A stretch of 6,493 nt of DNA, from NCBI GenBank assembly GCA_903866485.1, contig CAIPNT010000121.1, positions 1-6,493 on the forward strand. The letters run 5' to 3'. The notes under the pieces are model-generated. The model did not search any database. It was not told the origin of the DNA and was given only the letters and a program-made list of their open reading frames with translations. The DNA is from an uncultured Micrococcales bacterium. GTDB lineage: Bacteria; Actinomycetota; Actinomycetes; Actinomycetales; Microbacteriaceae. Below, one piece after another: positions 5,428-6,493 of this stretch. How positions within the stretch are numbered: position 1 is the first letter of the stretch; each line of letters starts with the position of its first letter. The translations under genes and the position numbers were made by a program.

Positions 5428-6282
5428 GTGAGTGATTCAGAACGCACTGAACTAGAGGCGCTAGCCGAGGTTGCTGCTGCTGACGTTGCCGCTGACGCAA
5501 TCATTGCCGAGGCAGACGCTGATTTTGCTGACCTTGCTCTAGATGCAGCTGCAGAGCTTGAGCAAGACCTAGAGCTAGAAGATGCAATCGTCGAAGCAGC
5601 AGCGGTAGACACCGCCGAAGCCGACGAGGTTGCCGAGGGTGCTCCGGTTGAAGAAGACCCATACCGCGAATTCCGCAACGAGCTTCGCCGTCAGCCGGGC
5701 AAGTGGTACGTCATCCACAGCTATGCAGGCTATGAGAAGCGCGTAAAGCAGAACATTGAGAACCGCAAGCTATCTCTTGATGGTGGCGACGACATCTTCC
5801 AGATCGAGGTTCCGATGGAAGACAGCATCGAAATCAAGAACGGTCAGCGCAAGTTGGTTACCAAGGTGCGCATCCCTGGTTATGTTTTGATTCGCATGGA
5901 AATGAACGAAGAGTCATGGTCTCTGGTTCGCCACACACCAGCCGTAACCGGCTTTGTTGGCAACTCGCAAAACCCAACCCCACTTCGTCCAGACGAGGCA
6001 TTCAACATGTTGAAGACCCTTTACGTTCTGCCTGAAGAGGCCGAGGCGAAGTTGGCCGCCAAGGGTGGCGTTGCCGTCAAGGGCAAGGCAAAGGCTGTTC
6101 CAATCAACGTCAACTACAAGGTTGGCGAGAGCATCATGATCAAGGATGGTTCGTTCGCAGGTCTTCCTGGAACCATTTCTGAAATCAAGCCTGAAAGCGG
6201 CAAACTAACCGTTCTTGTTTCGCTCTTCGAGCGTGAGACCCCGGTTGAGCTTGGCTTCGAGCAGGTTGGCCCACTGAGCTAA
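5428..6282 (+). CDS. nusG: Transcription termination/antitermination factor NusG with acidic N-terminal extension
   Basis: Binds the RNA polymerase clamp, alters pausing and elongation, and links polymerase to Rho or to ribosomal protein S10. The 284-aa protein has three parts. Residues 1-78 form an extension with 27 Asp/Glu, 24 Ala and a single basic residue, probably disordered or helical. The NGN domain (about 91-200) starts at [20 protein letters not shown] and includes [14 protein letters not shown] (146-159) and [12 protein letters not shown] (167-178). After a linker with a Lys/Ala-rich piece (about 208-224), the KOW domain (about 229-284) has [19 protein letters not shown] and ends in [12 protein letters not shown]. 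coli NusG is about 180 aa; long N-terminal extensions are known in actinobacterial NusG. The GTG start has AGGA at 5416-5419, 8 bases upstream. It lies between secE and rplK as expected. Confidence 0.97.
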   Translation: MSDSERTELEALAEVAAADVAADAIIAEADADFADLALDAAAELEQDLELEDAIVEAAAVDTAEADEVAEGAPVEEDPYREFRNELRRQPGKWYVIHSYAGYEKRVKQNIENRKLSLDGGDDIFQIEVPMEDSIEIKNGQRKLVTKVRIPGYVLIRMEMNEESWSLVRHTPAVTGFVGNSQNPTPLRPDEAFNMLKTLYVLPEEAEAKLAAKGGVAVKGKAKAVPINVNYKVGESIMIKDGSFAGLPGTISEIKPESGKLTVLVSLFERETPVELGFEQVGPLS

Positions 6283-6334
6283 ATCGCTCACCAGATTTTC
6301 AAAGAGTTACAAAACCCTAGTAAAGGAATAACAA

Positions 6335-6493
6335 ATGGCACCGAAGAAAAAGATCACCGGCATGATCAAGCTTCAGATCAACGCAGGCGCTGCTAACCCA
6401 GCTCCTCCGATTGGTCCAGCACTTGGCCAGCACGGTGTAAACATCATGGAATTCTGCACCGCGTACAACAACGCAACCGCAGACCAGAAGGGC
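6335..6493 (+). CDS. rplK: 50S ribosomal protein L11, N-terminal part (cut by window end)
   Basis: Encodes the protein of the L11 stalk base, which binds 23S rRNA at the GTPase-associated centre and is the site where thiostrepton acts. The visible 53 residues begin [20 protein letters not shown]. The proline-rich [20 protein letters not shown], which forms the flexible N-terminal domain contacting rRNA and factors, follows at about 22-41, and AYNNAT comes after it. The full protein is normally about 140 aa; the rest lies beyond the window, and no frame break is seen. The ATG start is preceded by AAAGGA (6322-6327), seven bases away. It follows nusG by 52 bp and would normally be followed by rplA. 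Confidence 0.97.
   Translation, partial: MAPKKKITGMIKLQINAGAANPAPPIGPALGQHGVNIMEFCTAYNNATADQKG

Noticed and set aside
5424..5678. Minus-strand Ser/Ala-rich open frame opposite the nusG start
   Set aside because: It is the complement of the Ala/Glu/Asp-rich NusG extension; low-complexity codons there keep the opposite frame open. No independent start signal or family resemblance.

Overview
The window looks like a core chromosomal segment of a high-GC Gram-positive actinobacterium, most likely of the Microbacteriaceae type. The evidence is gene order: tRNA-Thr, tRNA-Met, a pair of HadA/HadB-like hotdog genes, murB, a divergent aminotransferase, tRNA-Trp, secE, nusG and rplK. This layout is well known from Actinobacteria; in Mycobacterium the tRNA-Thr, tRNA-Met, rpmG, hadABC, tRNA-Trp, secE, nusG, rplK order is the same in outline. 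GTG starts, Ala-rich proteins and poorly defined or absent Shine-Dalgarno sites at several genes also fit. The genus is an inference from memory; no search was run.

Layout: 50-236 holds two plus-strand tRNA genes, tRNA-Thr(GGT) and tRNA-Met(CAT), both with encoded CCA. At 238-1539, on the minus strand, lies a secreted sedolisin-type (S53) serine-carboxyl peptidase whose stop codon is 1 bp from the tRNA-Met 3' end. A divergent intergenic region of about 107 bp follows. At 1647-3574 a tight plus-strand operon encodes two hotdog-fold dehydratase-like proteins (TAATG overlap) and MurB of peptidoglycan synthesis. At 3619-4818 a class I aminotransferase converges on murB, with only 44 bp between. 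The 4819-4997 region carries a probable leaderless promoter for the aminotransferase, a striking 24-bp near-palindrome and a candidate promoter for the tRNA-Trp gene (4998-5070). From 5104 to the end runs the start of the secE-nusG-rplK transcription/translation cluster; rplK is cut by the window edge.

The genes are mostly housekeeping: tRNAs, Sec translocon, transcription elongation, ribosome, cell wall and amino acid metabolism. The element that does not belong to this conserved set is the exported peptidase, which sits exactly where rpmG (ribosomal protein L33) would be expected and is turned against the neighbouring operon. The other less-explained items are the hotdog pair and the palindrome ahead of tRNA-Trp. 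I saw no CRISPR array, insertion sequence, phage gene or clearly new multi-gene system.
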